Origin: Ricordea florida
Lineage: Eukaryota > Cnidaria > Anthozoa > Corallimorpharia > Ricordeidae
DNA: 64,000 bases
Assembly (NCBI GenBank): GCA_949710005.1
Contig: OX453277.1
Location: 11,145,678 to 11,209,677, forward strand
Direction of reading: 5' to 3'
In this document: positions 46,201 to 58,144 of the stretch, piece by piece
How the letters are laid out: every line of letters begins with the position of its first letter
How positions within the stretch are numbered: the first letter of the stretch is position 1
Made by a program: the position numbers and the translations under genes
Notes under the pieces: model-generated
Databases searched by the model: none
What the model was told of the DNA's origin: nothing
The model's input: only the letters and a program-made list of their open reading frames with translations

Positions 46201-48533
46201 TTATTAATGCACTCACCAATGTTAATCTGGGAGAGGGGGGAACCAGGCATATCGAACGGTTTTGACTAACGAAGCTGGCCCATTGTAGGAACCATTGATT
46301 ATAGCCAGTTCCTTGGGGTGGGGACGTTTGGATAAAATATGGGTAAGGGGAGGTACAATTTTTATTCAGGGGGAAATATGAAGGGGCGGGGGGGGGGGGG
46401 GGGTAATCAAAAATCTTTTACAAATTGGGGAGGGTCAAACCTGTTTTGCTCGCAGCTGGGGGAGGGTCACACTTTATTTCGGAAAAAATAAAATTACTCC
46501 AATTGCCACTTCTATTTAAGTCAACTTTTTTATTTCTTACATGTAACAAACATGCCACCTATGTATGTATAAGGAAAGATACCAGCCAAGAAGGAAACTT
46601 AAAATAGGTGGCAGAGGGTGAGATGTTTTTATGTGTGGGTGTTTGTGAAGGGTCATGCATTAATCCATTCCAGAAAGTGGGAGAGCCATGACTTTTTTTG
46701 CCAAAATGTCTAAAATTTCCAGGCCCAAATCCCCCCCCCCCCCTCTAATAAAAAACATAGCTTCCCTACACCAGTGAATAGTAAAGACAGCATTTCAAAC
46801 AAATACGGAACCAATGCAGCTTTCTCCAAATGCTGTTATGACCTCTAAGCTTACTTGGGAAAGGGGTGGGTAAGTAGTTCTCTTTTGACCAATTATGGTG
46901 TCTGGGGTAGGGCATTTGACTAGAAAAAAATACTTCAAGTTCAAATCCCCAGCCTTTGCCCACCCTCCAGCTTAACACTGATAGGCATGTAAAATGAATT
47001 GTCTCAGGTGCCAAACTTGGATGCAATTGTGGTGCCTGTAGGTGGTGGTGGCATGCTCAGTGGGATTTGCATTGCAGCTAAAGCATTGAAGCCTGAAATC
47101 AAGATCTATGGTGCTGAGCCAGTGAATGCAGATGACTGTGCCAAGTCATTTGCTGCAAAGTCTAGGATTCCACTGCCAGGTAAGTAGCATATATTTGGGA
47201 CGTGCACCAAAATACAGTCACTAGTAAGATATTGCAAGCAGGGCCTTCAACAGAAGCTAGCTACCAGGAGTATAGCTCTGCCTATTTCACCTCTCACAGC
47301 TTGTTACTACACCTGAGTGCAGTCAATTAAACCTTTCACTCCCAAGATCTCAGTGGCAATTCTCCTAAGTGACTACCATGCATTCTGTTGCAGAGGAATT
47401 TTGAGAATTCACTATTCCCAGGATCAATTCATTATATTTGAGTTGATCATTTTGCTCAATTCCCATAGCCAGTTTTCCTTACATTGTAATGTTATAGAAA
47501 AGAGAAGTCCCATTTTGATCACGTCTGGGAGTGAAAGGGTTAAGCCTTAGAGACCCAATATACTTCTCTACCACCTTTTACTAGACTGTTTAAAGAAATG
47601 TGTGACTGCCTATTGTCTAGTTGCCACTTGTCGCTCAAACATTCTGGCTACAGGCGGGGTCACCAAGTCCAAAACGTTAGTGGACATTGTTTATGAGAAA
47701 CAGTGAGGCACTTAAGTTTGGGACTGGGAATATTCAACATAGCTTTTGAAACATCCAAGGTAGTGGATGTCAACGCGGTCATTGTGCTCACTTTGTAGCA
47801 TGTGTAGAGATTGTGATGATTTTGTTACAAATCTCATAGTTTGCATCAATGTACCTACCTTCCACCTTAAAAAATAAATAAAAATATATTTTGATGGTAC
47901 CTTATATTGTGTTACCCTACCTTCGTTTCAGATAGAAATCAGAATGTGTTTCGTTTGAACAAATAAAGTTAGGATGTAGGGAATGCTTGTGCCCATCAGG
48001 TATAAAAAAAATAATCTCAATCTATATCATTGTATGTATTTATTAGCTTGCCAATAATTATTGTAATCTTAAATTACACAACCTGCCTCATTTAGCTTTG
48101 CTACACATAGGTTGTTTATTTCTTTGATGTAAATCAAAGGTCAATTAAAATGCATGAAATGAAATTCTGTACTTTTGAATTAATATGACGTTGAGCATGA
48201 AACCATGTATCAGCCCATTGTGGTTTATATTCCACAGCTCCTCCTAATACAGTGGCTGATGGACTACGTACAAGTACAGGACACCTGACCTGGCCTATTA
48301 TCAGAGACAATGTCACAGATGTCCTAACAGTAACAGAAGAAGAGATCACATCTGCAATGAGAGTTGTGTGGGAGAGAATGAAGCTGTTAATTGAACCATC
48401 TGCTGCTGTTGGTTTGGCTGCAGTGCTATCAGAGAAGTTCAAGGCACTTCCCAAGCAAGGTCTAACAGATGTTGCTGTTATACTATGTGGAGGGAATGTG
48501 GATCTTGATAATCTACCTTGGAAGAAACCATAG
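43245..48533 (+). CDS. SRR: Serine racemase, five coding exons
   Basis: A PLP-dependent enzyme of the cytosol that interconverts L- and D-serine and also dehydrates serine. Coding exons 43245-43439, 44317-44547, 45116-45241, 47008-47179 and 48238-48533 join in phase to 339 residues (human 340). The PLP lysine is K65 in VGAFK, the last codon of exon 1, followed by IRGA in exon 2. THSSGNHAQAL carries S93 (human S84, the second catalytic base). The phosphate-binding GGGG loop is residues 196-199. E221, A225 and D227 in AEPVNADDC match the divalent-metal ligands of the human enzyme. The C-terminus keeps LIEPSAAVGLAAVLS and GGNVDL. The AG just before ATG suggests a 5' untranslated exon further left. 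A role in D-serine signalling is inference; catalytic serine/threonine dehydratase is the close alternative. Confidence 0.95.
43608..43912. repeat. G-rich repeat with inverted CATTATTT ends, copy 2
   Basis: It starts AGGGACCAGTCATTATTTA and ends AAATAATGACTGGTCCCT, a near-perfect inverted repeat of about 18 bases. Runs of G and C lie just inside. It sits in serine racemase intron 1 and is related to 9045-9364. Confidence 0.75.
44900..45062 (-). repeat. SINE fragment, third family
   Basis: GAAATTACATTTACAAGAGCC, GTGTGGGTTCTTTAATGTACG and GTGAAGTTATAGTAG match the body of the minus-strand SINE at 60456-60835. The tRNA-like head is missing, so it is a fragment, lying in serine racemase intron 2. 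Confidence 0.65.
45890..46050. mobile_element. Palindromic MITE with possible 7-bp target duplication
   Basis: GGGCATAAAATTCATGGTAG at 45897 is inverted by CTACCATGAATTATATGCC at 46043. Within it GGGTATACAAGGGTTTACA and its complement form a second hairpin. TGTAAAT flanks both sides (45890-45896 and 46044-46050). It is in serine racemase intron 3. Confidence 0.75.
46250..46760. repeat. G-rich interspersed repeat, unclear borders
   Basis: Runs of G at 46385-46402 and of C at 46731-46743 enclose GGGGAGGGTCAAACCTGTTTTG-like segments. (Quoted in part: GGGTCAAACCTG.) It resembles the CATTATTT-ended family, but I cannot define the ends. Confidence 0.5.
47327..47543. mobile_element. TTAA-flanked MITE, copy 3
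   Basis: TTAA at 47327-47330 and 47540-47543 encloses ACCTTTCACTCCCAAGATC at the left and TCTGGGAGTGAAAGGG at the right. It is in serine racemase intron 4. The best-bounded member of the family. Confidence 0.8.
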
Positions 48534-48658
48534 ACACTGATTATTTATTTTATGGCTGGTTCCACGAGTGGGCAAAATGAGCCAAATCTTGAGTTCTCAC
48601 ACAAAAGATGCTGTACATAATGAAAGTAAAAAGACTTTTTAAAATTATGAAAGTTCAA

Positions 48659-48664
48659 AATAAA
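48659..48664 (+). terminator. Polyadenylation signal of serine racemase
   Basis: AATAAA lies 126 bases past the stop codon and is followed by a GTGTTGTCTGTG GU-rich stretch. This is the usual layout of a cleavage site. Confidence 0.6.
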
Positions 48665-49214
48665 GTGTTGTCTGTGCTACCTTACGTATAGATCTGGGTA
48701 GTCTACAGACATATACAAATAATATCAATATCAATAGTAATGACTTCTCATTGAATAAAATATTTCATCTTAAAACTTGTGAGAATATTCAGACTGATGC
48801 ACTCAAAACTATACCTATGTCAAACAATACCAATCTGACAAACACATCTAAATCCTGTAGCACTAGCAATGGATACCCTGTTCCAGACCTTCATACTGAA
48901 GAAGCACGTTAAAAGATCGTGAACAGGGAAAAGAGGAGCAAGAATTGGGAGTATGTTATCTGCGCCCTAGTTCTAGAGCTGCCTTCCTTCTTCACTCTCT
49001 TCATTTTTTTAGTGCAGCCCTAGTCTCTGCACAAGAATGCCAGGGTTGCAGGTCACATGCTGGACCTCTACTGGTAGCTCTTCCATTGCTGTCAGGGAGA
49101 GACATACATAGTATTTTTTGTACCCTGGTTAGCAAATCAACAGTGTGTGATCTTACAACTGAAAAAGAGGGCTGGGCTCGCGCTCCAGAAAAGACTATAC
49201 AGTGTGGCCGACTG

Positions 49215-52200
49215 TCAATCTTCATCACTGTCATTGTTTTGTGCTGTTACCATAGCAGCATCGCGAGCTCTCTTCCTTGCCAAGTAGCGCTCTTTGGCCG
49301 ACATAACAGTTTCATTTGTGCTACGTTTAGCAAATTTCGTTTTTGTTTCCTCCCTTGGTATTTGCTTCGTCTGTTCTTCTGCTGTTTGCGGTTCTTTACT
49401 CTCATTTTCTCGTACATTCTTATCCTCCCGATTACGGTCGCCTCGATGATCGCGTTTCCGATCAACACCCATTCGATCATCGTGACTGGTTCGCTCTGGT
49501 TCGGGGAGTTCCGAATGCCTCCGGTCCCGCTCGTGACTGCTAAGACGTCTTTCCGAGTGATAAGATTCCCTGTGTCGTCCCTTGCCCTCCTCGCCTCCAG
49601 TCTCCCTTCTCCTATCTCTGCGATGAGAATCACTTGAATGTCTCTTTCTACCTTCGTCACTGTCACTGTTACTATGCCTCCGATTTCGATGATCGTGATG
49701 TCTTCGGTAACGATCAGGACTCTTTGTATGTCTTCGGCTTTCGTGTTTTCGTCCTTCATTTCCTCCCGATGTCTTTTCGCTCCCTCTTGGACTTCTACGA
49801 CCACTATCTTCCCTCCTTTTTTCTTTGTCTAAATTTTCTTTAGCCCTTTCACTATCTTTAGATTCCTTGTTTTCATTATTTCCGAGCGAATCCGACTCCG
49901 ACTTGTTTTTGTCGTCGTCAGTTCCCATCACGTCCGACTTGGTTGTATCAGCGGCGAAGGATCCACCGAGTGACACGTTTCGGTTTAAGAGATTCCGATA
50001 AAATAAACTCAAGTCCTCCTGTTTTGTAACATCATTAGCGGCTGAAAGTGAACATAAAATGAAATAAACATAAAAAAACATAAATAAACATGAAATAATA
50101 TATAAATTAAGCCAATCCTAAAAGTGGAGCACCACAATCATTTGGCCACCAGCCTAAAATATGTTTGTGTTACTCCTCGATTTCGACGTGGTTGAAACTT
50201 TGAAAATACCTCATACACTTAAACTAACAAATTAATTTTTTTAATGGGCAGCAAACGATGCAAAAAGACGGTATTCTGAAAACGTTTATGTCAAAACACA
50301 CTGTTATCATGAGTACAAATTTACTCTTGAAGAATGGCGATTTTGATCAGAAAGATTATCATTATCATTATCATTCAGTCGCGTCTTTTCCCTGGACCAA
50401 AGGAACTCCTCTCTAAGTGACACTTGTTCGGATGTTTCAAAATAAAAAGGAATTAGTTTCTAAAGAAACTGGTGCTTCTTCAGTGGGAAATTGATGCACA
50501 CAAAAACGTGGTTTTACCCAACAAGCTGATAAAGAGGGTCTCCCAGGGGGGTCCTTGTTCCCTTGTTCCCTTCCAAAATTGCCCTATGTTCCCATGTTCC
50601 CACACATTTTCAGAATGTGTTCCCACACATTTTCAGAATGTTTTCGTACTGTAATTTTTCGAATTTTGTTCCCCTGTTCCCAAAAATTGGCTAATGTTCC
50701 CTTGTTCCCTTCGATATTTTGCCAATGTTCCCTTGTTCCCCAAAACCCCTGGGAGACCCTCGATAAACGTGAGTTGCACCACCCGAAAATTCCAGGGGAG
50801 CGAACTTTTCGAGCTCTAAAGAAGGGATATGCTTGAAACTTCAGCTTTTCTTTCATCTTACAGTAGTACAATTGTCATTTATCAACTCGTTTAATTAATA
50901 AACCCATTTTTTATCTTCATAGCAGGCTTCATATCGTTAATAACAATGATTGATCATCGCAGTTATGTACACAACTTAAGCAGCTGTGAAATTAAAGCCT
51001 GAAAAAAAAACTCAGGCCTGAACGGGATTCGAACCCATCACCTCTGCGATACCGGTGCAGTGCTCTACTGCAAAGGTATTGCAGAGGTCACGGGCTTTAA
51101 TTTCACAGCTGCTTAAGTTGTGTACATAAATGCGATGATCAATTCAAATTCACTTGCATTTCATATCGTTAAGTTAACATCCTTGGTCTTGGGCAGGTTG
51201 GCCAGAATTTTCTTCCATCTCTACCCACTCTTGAACGACCATTTGTGGGTTTGCACAAAATACGAGCGCTAACAATTTCGCCCGGCTTGATTCCCCAGCA
51301 GAGTCTTGCAAGACGAGTTCCTCTTTCTCAGGCGGACCGTCCACCAGGCGTTACGGTGGGAAAATTGCCATAAAAGCGTTGCTTAATTTGTAAGGTGCAA
51401 TTGCCAGGAAACATTAAGCATTCGCTTCACAGATAATTGACACTGGGCTTTCTCTTCAGTCTCTTATTAAACGTTTATCAGTGCTGATCAACTACAGAGA
51501 GGCACTTCATTAGCTACTGCCTTGTAAAACTAGATCCCTCTGCATGTTTGCAGGGAGGGAAGATGTACAGTTCACATACAGTTCTAAGTCTGTCCAAGGC
51601 ATCCCAAGTCTTGCGATCCAGCCTTGTGTTTCTCAAAAGTCCCCAAAACGTTTCGGGCGATCATTCTACAAACGTGTTCTTTTTGCACGGTTTTTAACGA
51701 AAAAAGTCTTCTTCTCTGGTAAAGTTTGATGGACAAAAACGTCTTAACATAATTTAACCAAACGAACCCTAATATCTATGAAACTGAATCTTTGAGTTAA
51801 ACAACGTTCCAGTTAAGATAGAAACATCCAAGATTTTCTAGATAAATCATAATAGACTGACATACAGAGTAGCAAGAATTACCATCAATAGCATCTTGGC
51901 GTCTAATCCTTTCCTCCTCCTCTGCTTGTTCCTGCATTTTCTGGCGGAATCTATTAAGCACTGGGTTAAGGTGCAGTCAATTCATGGTTGAATATTATTT
52001 TTATTCAAATGTAGACAATATAGGAATACTAAATAGCGATCGAAACCCCAATCAAACTACTGTACACAGTATTAGTAATGAAGGATTGAGCGAAGTCGAG
52101 GTTAAGCACTGAGTTAAGCTCTAGCAGAAACTCATAAGACTTGAAACGTATAACTCAAGTTCACAGCTTGTTCAGATTCAATATTTCCAATGTAACATAT

Positions 52201-55200
52201 TTGGAAACTGCTTGCCCCAGTCTCTGAGCTTGTTGGCACTGTCTGCTTCCGTGCTGCATCCGAAAACAGCATGCATTTGCAACAACAACAACGTGACAGC
52301 CGTGTTTTGAGCAGAGCTGGGTAATTCCTACTGAAGTCCAATTTGATTGATTCATTTGGTTTCTCTTGATTTTCCAAATATGGTAGTTGGTAGATTGAAC
52401 GTGGACAATCTGTGGTTTCAGATATTCAAAGTCAGTTACGCGTTTCAAGTATTATGGATTTCTGGGAGCAATCAGTTTGTTGTTTGCTTATTAATTCTTT
52501 TAGTTCAATATAGACACAAAAGAAATACTAGGTACCAATCAAAGCCCCAATGGAATTTCACCATGCTAGTAAGCTTCTCTGTGTCTGTTGCAAAACAATC
52601 AAGTGATATGGACGCTTCCTTGATAATGGTTGATGCAGCAGGAACGCAACGTGTTAAAATTTGAGTCATAAAAATCCATCAATTTTACAGTGTTAAACAT
52701 GAGAACAAAGTTACGGTAAATTTTGCTGTCTGTGACATCAAAGCGATATTTTCCTGTTCCAGGGGCTACATCTAGGTAAAATAACCAAGAAATAAATGTA
52801 ATGTGCCAACAATTCTGATAAGAACTACAGTGTACTGATGCCACATAATCAACTGAAGCACCCAGAGTGAAACTATAGTAAGTAACAACTTAAGCTTGAA
52901 AATGATCGGAATAGGCTAAATCTTCACATGTAGCTCATGATTTAACAGGGGAACAGTGCCTTGCATTTATTTTGCCATTTTAGCATGTCATTTGCAATTT
53001 ACTAGGCATGCAAAAGGTCAGCGTAGGGAAAACCGTTGATTTTTGCATAACTCATTTCTCCAAAGCGGAATGCCAAAACAAAGAAATAGTCTTGCCAACT
53101 AGGCTTCAACTATTATGCATATAAATGAAAATTTAAAATTAATATCAATTTTCTCCATAAGGGACAATTAATCACACAAAAGTTACAGACAAAAACAACA
53201 AACACAGAGGACCAAAGCGAAACAGAATTATGTCTAAGAAATATGGAAAGAAAGATACGCCTCCGTGACAAAAGCCTCTTTGTCATCAAACTCTCCTTGT
53301 TCTTGTTCTCTTTCTTTTTGCACTTGACGCTCAACACTTCGCTCATATTCTCTCTTTCTTGCAGCTGCAAACTTCAGTAAATTTTGAATGTACTTGGGCT
53401 TTAAAGGAATAAGTATAAGGAACAATTAGCATGTTTTCTGAGAAGTCTGACATGGGTATCATTAAGACATGTAACTACCTCTTACTAACCGAGTTCGAGG
53501 TCCGTACTGTAAGTTACGGACCGAGTTTATAACCGCTCGGATTTATGGCCCAAGCGCGAAGGATCCGTAGTTTACAGTGCGGACCGAGAAAACGAGGTTT
53601 GTACGATATTTATTATATTTCAAAATTTCTTTGGACTTCAAAGAAAATTTGCCCAGTTTGACTGAACGAGGGGGGGGGAACACTGCGTCTTTTAAAGAGA
53701 ATACCTGTCGTTACATTTTTAGGCAGACGAAAAACGACACAACATCTTGACAAATCACAAGAAAAAGTAGACTTTAAGTATCAATGACTTTGTGTCTTTT
53801 GTACTGGATACTGGATAACCCCGTCATGGATGACGATGGGGACCTTGCTTCCAGGGTAGAGATAACCACCTTTTGCCCGTCAAATAATTGACGCTGCCAC
53901 TTCTTCCTGTCGAGTGCGGAGGACTGCCAGTGTTCTTCCATTTGGAAAAGCTTGAGATCTTCCTTAATGCAGTCTTTCCACCTCTTATGAGGTCGCCCGC
54001 GTTTTCGCTTTCCATTCTGGAGCTCGCTGAAGAGCACTCGTTTCGGAGAGCAATGGTCGTCCATGCGACAGACGTGCCCAAGCCAGTGTAGACGGTTCTT
54101 CCTTATGGCAACTTCAGTAGGGATCGCACACGCGCGTTTTTGAGTCTCAACATTTGATATTTTATCTTGCCACGTGATGCCCATGAGTTGACGCAGACAC
54201 CTTTGCTGAAAACATTCGATTTTGTCTTTTGTAATAGAACCCAAATCACTATGGGCAACGCAAAGCTATGTAATAATAATTTGTAGTAGAAATACGGATT
54301 CATGCAGAATTATTAGATGCAATACTTGTTACAGTTTAGGATAAAATGTTATTTTCTATGATTGAAAGTTTGCATAAAATACACCAGCATTATCGGCTAA
54401 TGGCTGATTGTAGATCATCAAAAATGATTCAGGACATTTTCAATGACGGCTAGTTTGGGATTTACTTTTAGACGCTTTCCTACTTGATTGCCTCTCGAGT
54501 TTCGGCAGAATCCTTCAGCCTTGCGAATGCACTAGGCGACTTTCTTGTGCCGATTTCATTACTTTGCTTAATCTACCAGGGGAGAGCCCCTTCTTGGTGA
54601 ATTCAACTCCCTCATATTTTCTTTGCTCTCTTTGGAGGCTCTCTTGAAGTCACCAAAGCAACACTTTAATAAACCTCAGCTAGGGCCGCGTTTATTAGGA
54701 TGCACTGATTGTCAGCTCTCACTCGCTCTATATAAAGTGCATCAGTGTTGCACTCAAATGGGCGTGCGGTCTGAACATCACGATTCAAGAACTTTACATT
54801 TGCATAATCGAAAACGAACTGAAGTCGCTAAAAACATGGTCAATAATGTTCTTATTAACTCGTGGCTATGGAAGCGACCGCTGATGATTGGCAAGTTGAA
54901 GGTGGCTTTATGATGGTTTCAAAACTCGTTATCTAACAGTTCGATGGTGGTGTAAATTGCCACAGACTGCTCCATGTTCTTTTGTCTTCTGTATTAGTAC
55001 GTAATAGCACGAGTCGATCACAGTGAGAAGTGTCTATTTTCAGAAAATGAAAATCTGAATTCTGCAGCTTAGAAGATCAACACAGACGTTTGTCTTCTCA
55101 CCGAGCGTCGATTCAATTTTGACATGTATAGTACAGTGCGCGGGTATTGCAGCACCTACACACGGGTAAAGTGCGTACAATATGGCGGTTTTACATGCGA

Positions 55201-58103
55201 TTTCCTCGCGAAAAACACGCGTGTAAAATTTTACACCAAATTTTACAGGCAGTGAATTTACACGCAATTTGCGTGTATTTACAGGAAAGAAAAAAATATT
55301 CATAGCATACCCGCAGAGCGCGTGCGGTATTTACTAACTAGTGTACAATGTCTTGTATCTTCCTGAACTTTGATGACAAGTGGATATTACATGACACCCC
55401 AAGATACAAAATTTCTCTTTGAGTGTTGAAAATTAATTCATGAGTGAGCACAGCAAATAAATGCCAAGCAAAACTTCATGTCTTCAAGCTACCATGTAAT
55501 AACATTTAATGTCATTGCTGGTGGTAGCAAATTGATAAAATAGCTACATGTATCCTGCAAGGGATATCACAAGTGTGGGATATCATTTTTATCATTTTGC
55601 TATTACTTGGTATTCCACTAAATTAATACCATTTATCATAAATAAAAGACATTACAAGGCTTCACTGAGATACAAAATTCCCTTATTGTCAAGAGTAAGT
55701 GCAATGAATGATTGAAATGTTTTTAAACGCACGAAGAGAAATCCCATATCTCCAAGCGGTCTTGTAAAATTCAAATAATTTATTGTATTATCGCCAGTGA
55801 AACCCCGGACGATTTGCCTTATCATTTCAGGGCGCAAATAGTTTTCCGTTTTTTTATTACGTTACCATTGCAACATATTATATCTCGCAGATAGTACGTG
55901 CGCTGTGATTGGTCAATTTAGTGGAACGTACTTCACTGTATGGCCCACTAAATTCAAAAGTTTGTTTCCGCTCGGATTTCACGCTTTGGCCATAAATCCG
56001 AGCGGAAAAAACTTGGTCCGTAACTTACTGTACGGACCTCAAACTCGGTTAGTAAGAGGTATTTATTTCACATGTGAAGATATTGCACCTTCATGTGAAA
56101 GCTCATCTGGTATTTCACTGCAGTTCGTTCCGTAACAAGTGTGTTTTTACCTTCTTGTCTTTTTCTGGAAGCTTGGCAGTTGCCACTTTCTTTTTCTCCT
56201 CCATCTGATCATAAACTGCATCATACTCATACACTGAGGGATCCTGTTTCAAGGCTTTTTGTATTTCAATCTGAGTCTAAAAAGCAAATAATCAAGGATA
56301 GCTTAAAATATTATATGGTATTTATAAAACAAGAGGCTGTAGAAGCCTGCACTGGGCTGCCTGTGTGAAGCCTACACTGGGCTGCCTGTGTGAAGCCTAC
56401 ACTGGGCTACCTGTGTGAAGCCTACACTGGGCTGCCCGTTTGAAGCCCTGATACGCAAACGGTTCAATTTTTTGATAGTGTTTTATGGGGGAATGGCTGG
56501 ATTCAGTGGACAAAATAGGTGGAAAGATACCTCTAGTGTATTAAAGAACCCCATTGCGAACACTCATACCTATCATATATGGTTACAACTTACACCTGTC
56601 ACACACGGTAAAGAAATAACCTCTTCCTAATATAGTACTAGGGCTGTGCTGGAGAACATTGGCTCAAAGGTCCATACAAAAATGACTGAGGTCCAATATT
56701 CTCCAGTACAGCCTTCCAAGGTAGCTCAGTGAGTAGTTTATTATACTATGTATGGCAGTAAGGCCATGTATGTGTGTTGGCATATTTTAAATTTACCAGC
56801 TTTCAGAATCAAAAATACACAGCCAATGACCAACCCAAAAAGAACCAATCAGAAAGCTTGGAATTTCTTCAAGACTCCCTTGCCATACAATAAAAGGACA
56901 ATCACATGACTTTTGGAGAAAACATAATTTATTTGTGGCCCAAGTAGCATATGTGCTGAGCAGAGCAAGGATGTAAACGATGCTATGAGGGACACAAGCA
57001 AACTATATGCCCAACAAAAATCATGTAATTATCATTATTATTCATACACAAGGCCAAATTGCCAAATTCATTTAATAAGAAAATAATGTTCAAGAGAGAT
57101 GTAACTATGGTATGGAAAGTTGTTGCTACAATACGATCAGCTAAACAAGAGCCAAATAACGTTCACTACAGAACTACAAAAGTGAGCAAGTGCAAACTCA
57201 TACACAAAATTTTGCGCCAACTCCGGCATTGAAATAGTATCTTCAGGATCTCATTGGCTGAGCAAAGTTGTCTCACTGCAGCCAATCAGAGTAAGGGCAG
57301 CAAATGCATTTTCAACCAGCACACTTCCTGCCTGGCCCATAAAAAGGCGTGTTTTACAGAGGGCAGTTTGTCATTTGGCCGTGCATATTGATAATAATAA
57401 TAATTATTATTGTATTTTACAACAAAATAGCTACCTGTTTCATTTGCTTCTTTTTCTGTGCTTCTTGAAGAAGGGACACGTTTACTTCTTTGTGGGCTCC
57501 CTTTAGATAATTACAATCAGCAAAAATGATTATATTTATTTTACACTCAGCAAATAAATAAAGATTTTGGCTTCAGATTCCATATCACCCTCACAATCTG
57601 TTAACCCTTTAAGACCCGAGGGCTCTCCCTTTGACGAGTAAAATTGTCTGGCGTTAGCCAGAGTAAAATCTGTAAAGACACTATTGGGGCTTAAAGGGTT
57701 AATTGCATGCTGTAACTGAATTGTTGCATACAATTCACACTAAAACATAATTTGCATTTGAAAATGAAACAGTACAGCTTAACAGCTACAGCATGCATAG
57801 TGAAATACATGGTTATACGAAAGTCTAGCCAAGTTTTTTGCTAAAATTGTGTAAAATCGTTAACACCAAATGGTATAGTGTGTGAGTAAAGATAACAGAA
57901 TGACGTGATAACTATAATGCCGCACATATCTGAGTCTCCCTAAAAAGTTTTTCAAGTTGATCAGAACAGCAGACACTTAAATTAGTTTAGTAACAGACAT
58001 AGCATTGAATGCAACAAAGGCTCCTAGCCAAAACAATAGGGGTTAGATTCCCATATCATTCCATACTTCATCAGGCATGCTGGTAGCTGTACTGCCTTAT
58101 TCC

Positions 58104-58144
<41 letters not shown>

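Noticed and set aside
49247..49804. Long minus-strand frames overlapping the NSRP1 last exon, and a 230-codon plus-strand frame at 48945
   Set aside because: They overlap the well-supported NSRP1 exon in other frames. Its Arg/Ser/His-rich codons keep neighbouring frames open.
51011..51083. Functional tRNA gene
   Set aside because: It has A- and B-box-like words but no convincing acceptor and anticodon stems. It sits inside inverted arms of a MITE.
52599..52844. Extra NSRP1 exon near 52700-52770
   Set aside because: A CTAG acceptor exists, but the frame meets a stop. Exon 5 joins in phase and by similarity directly to 51950-51883.
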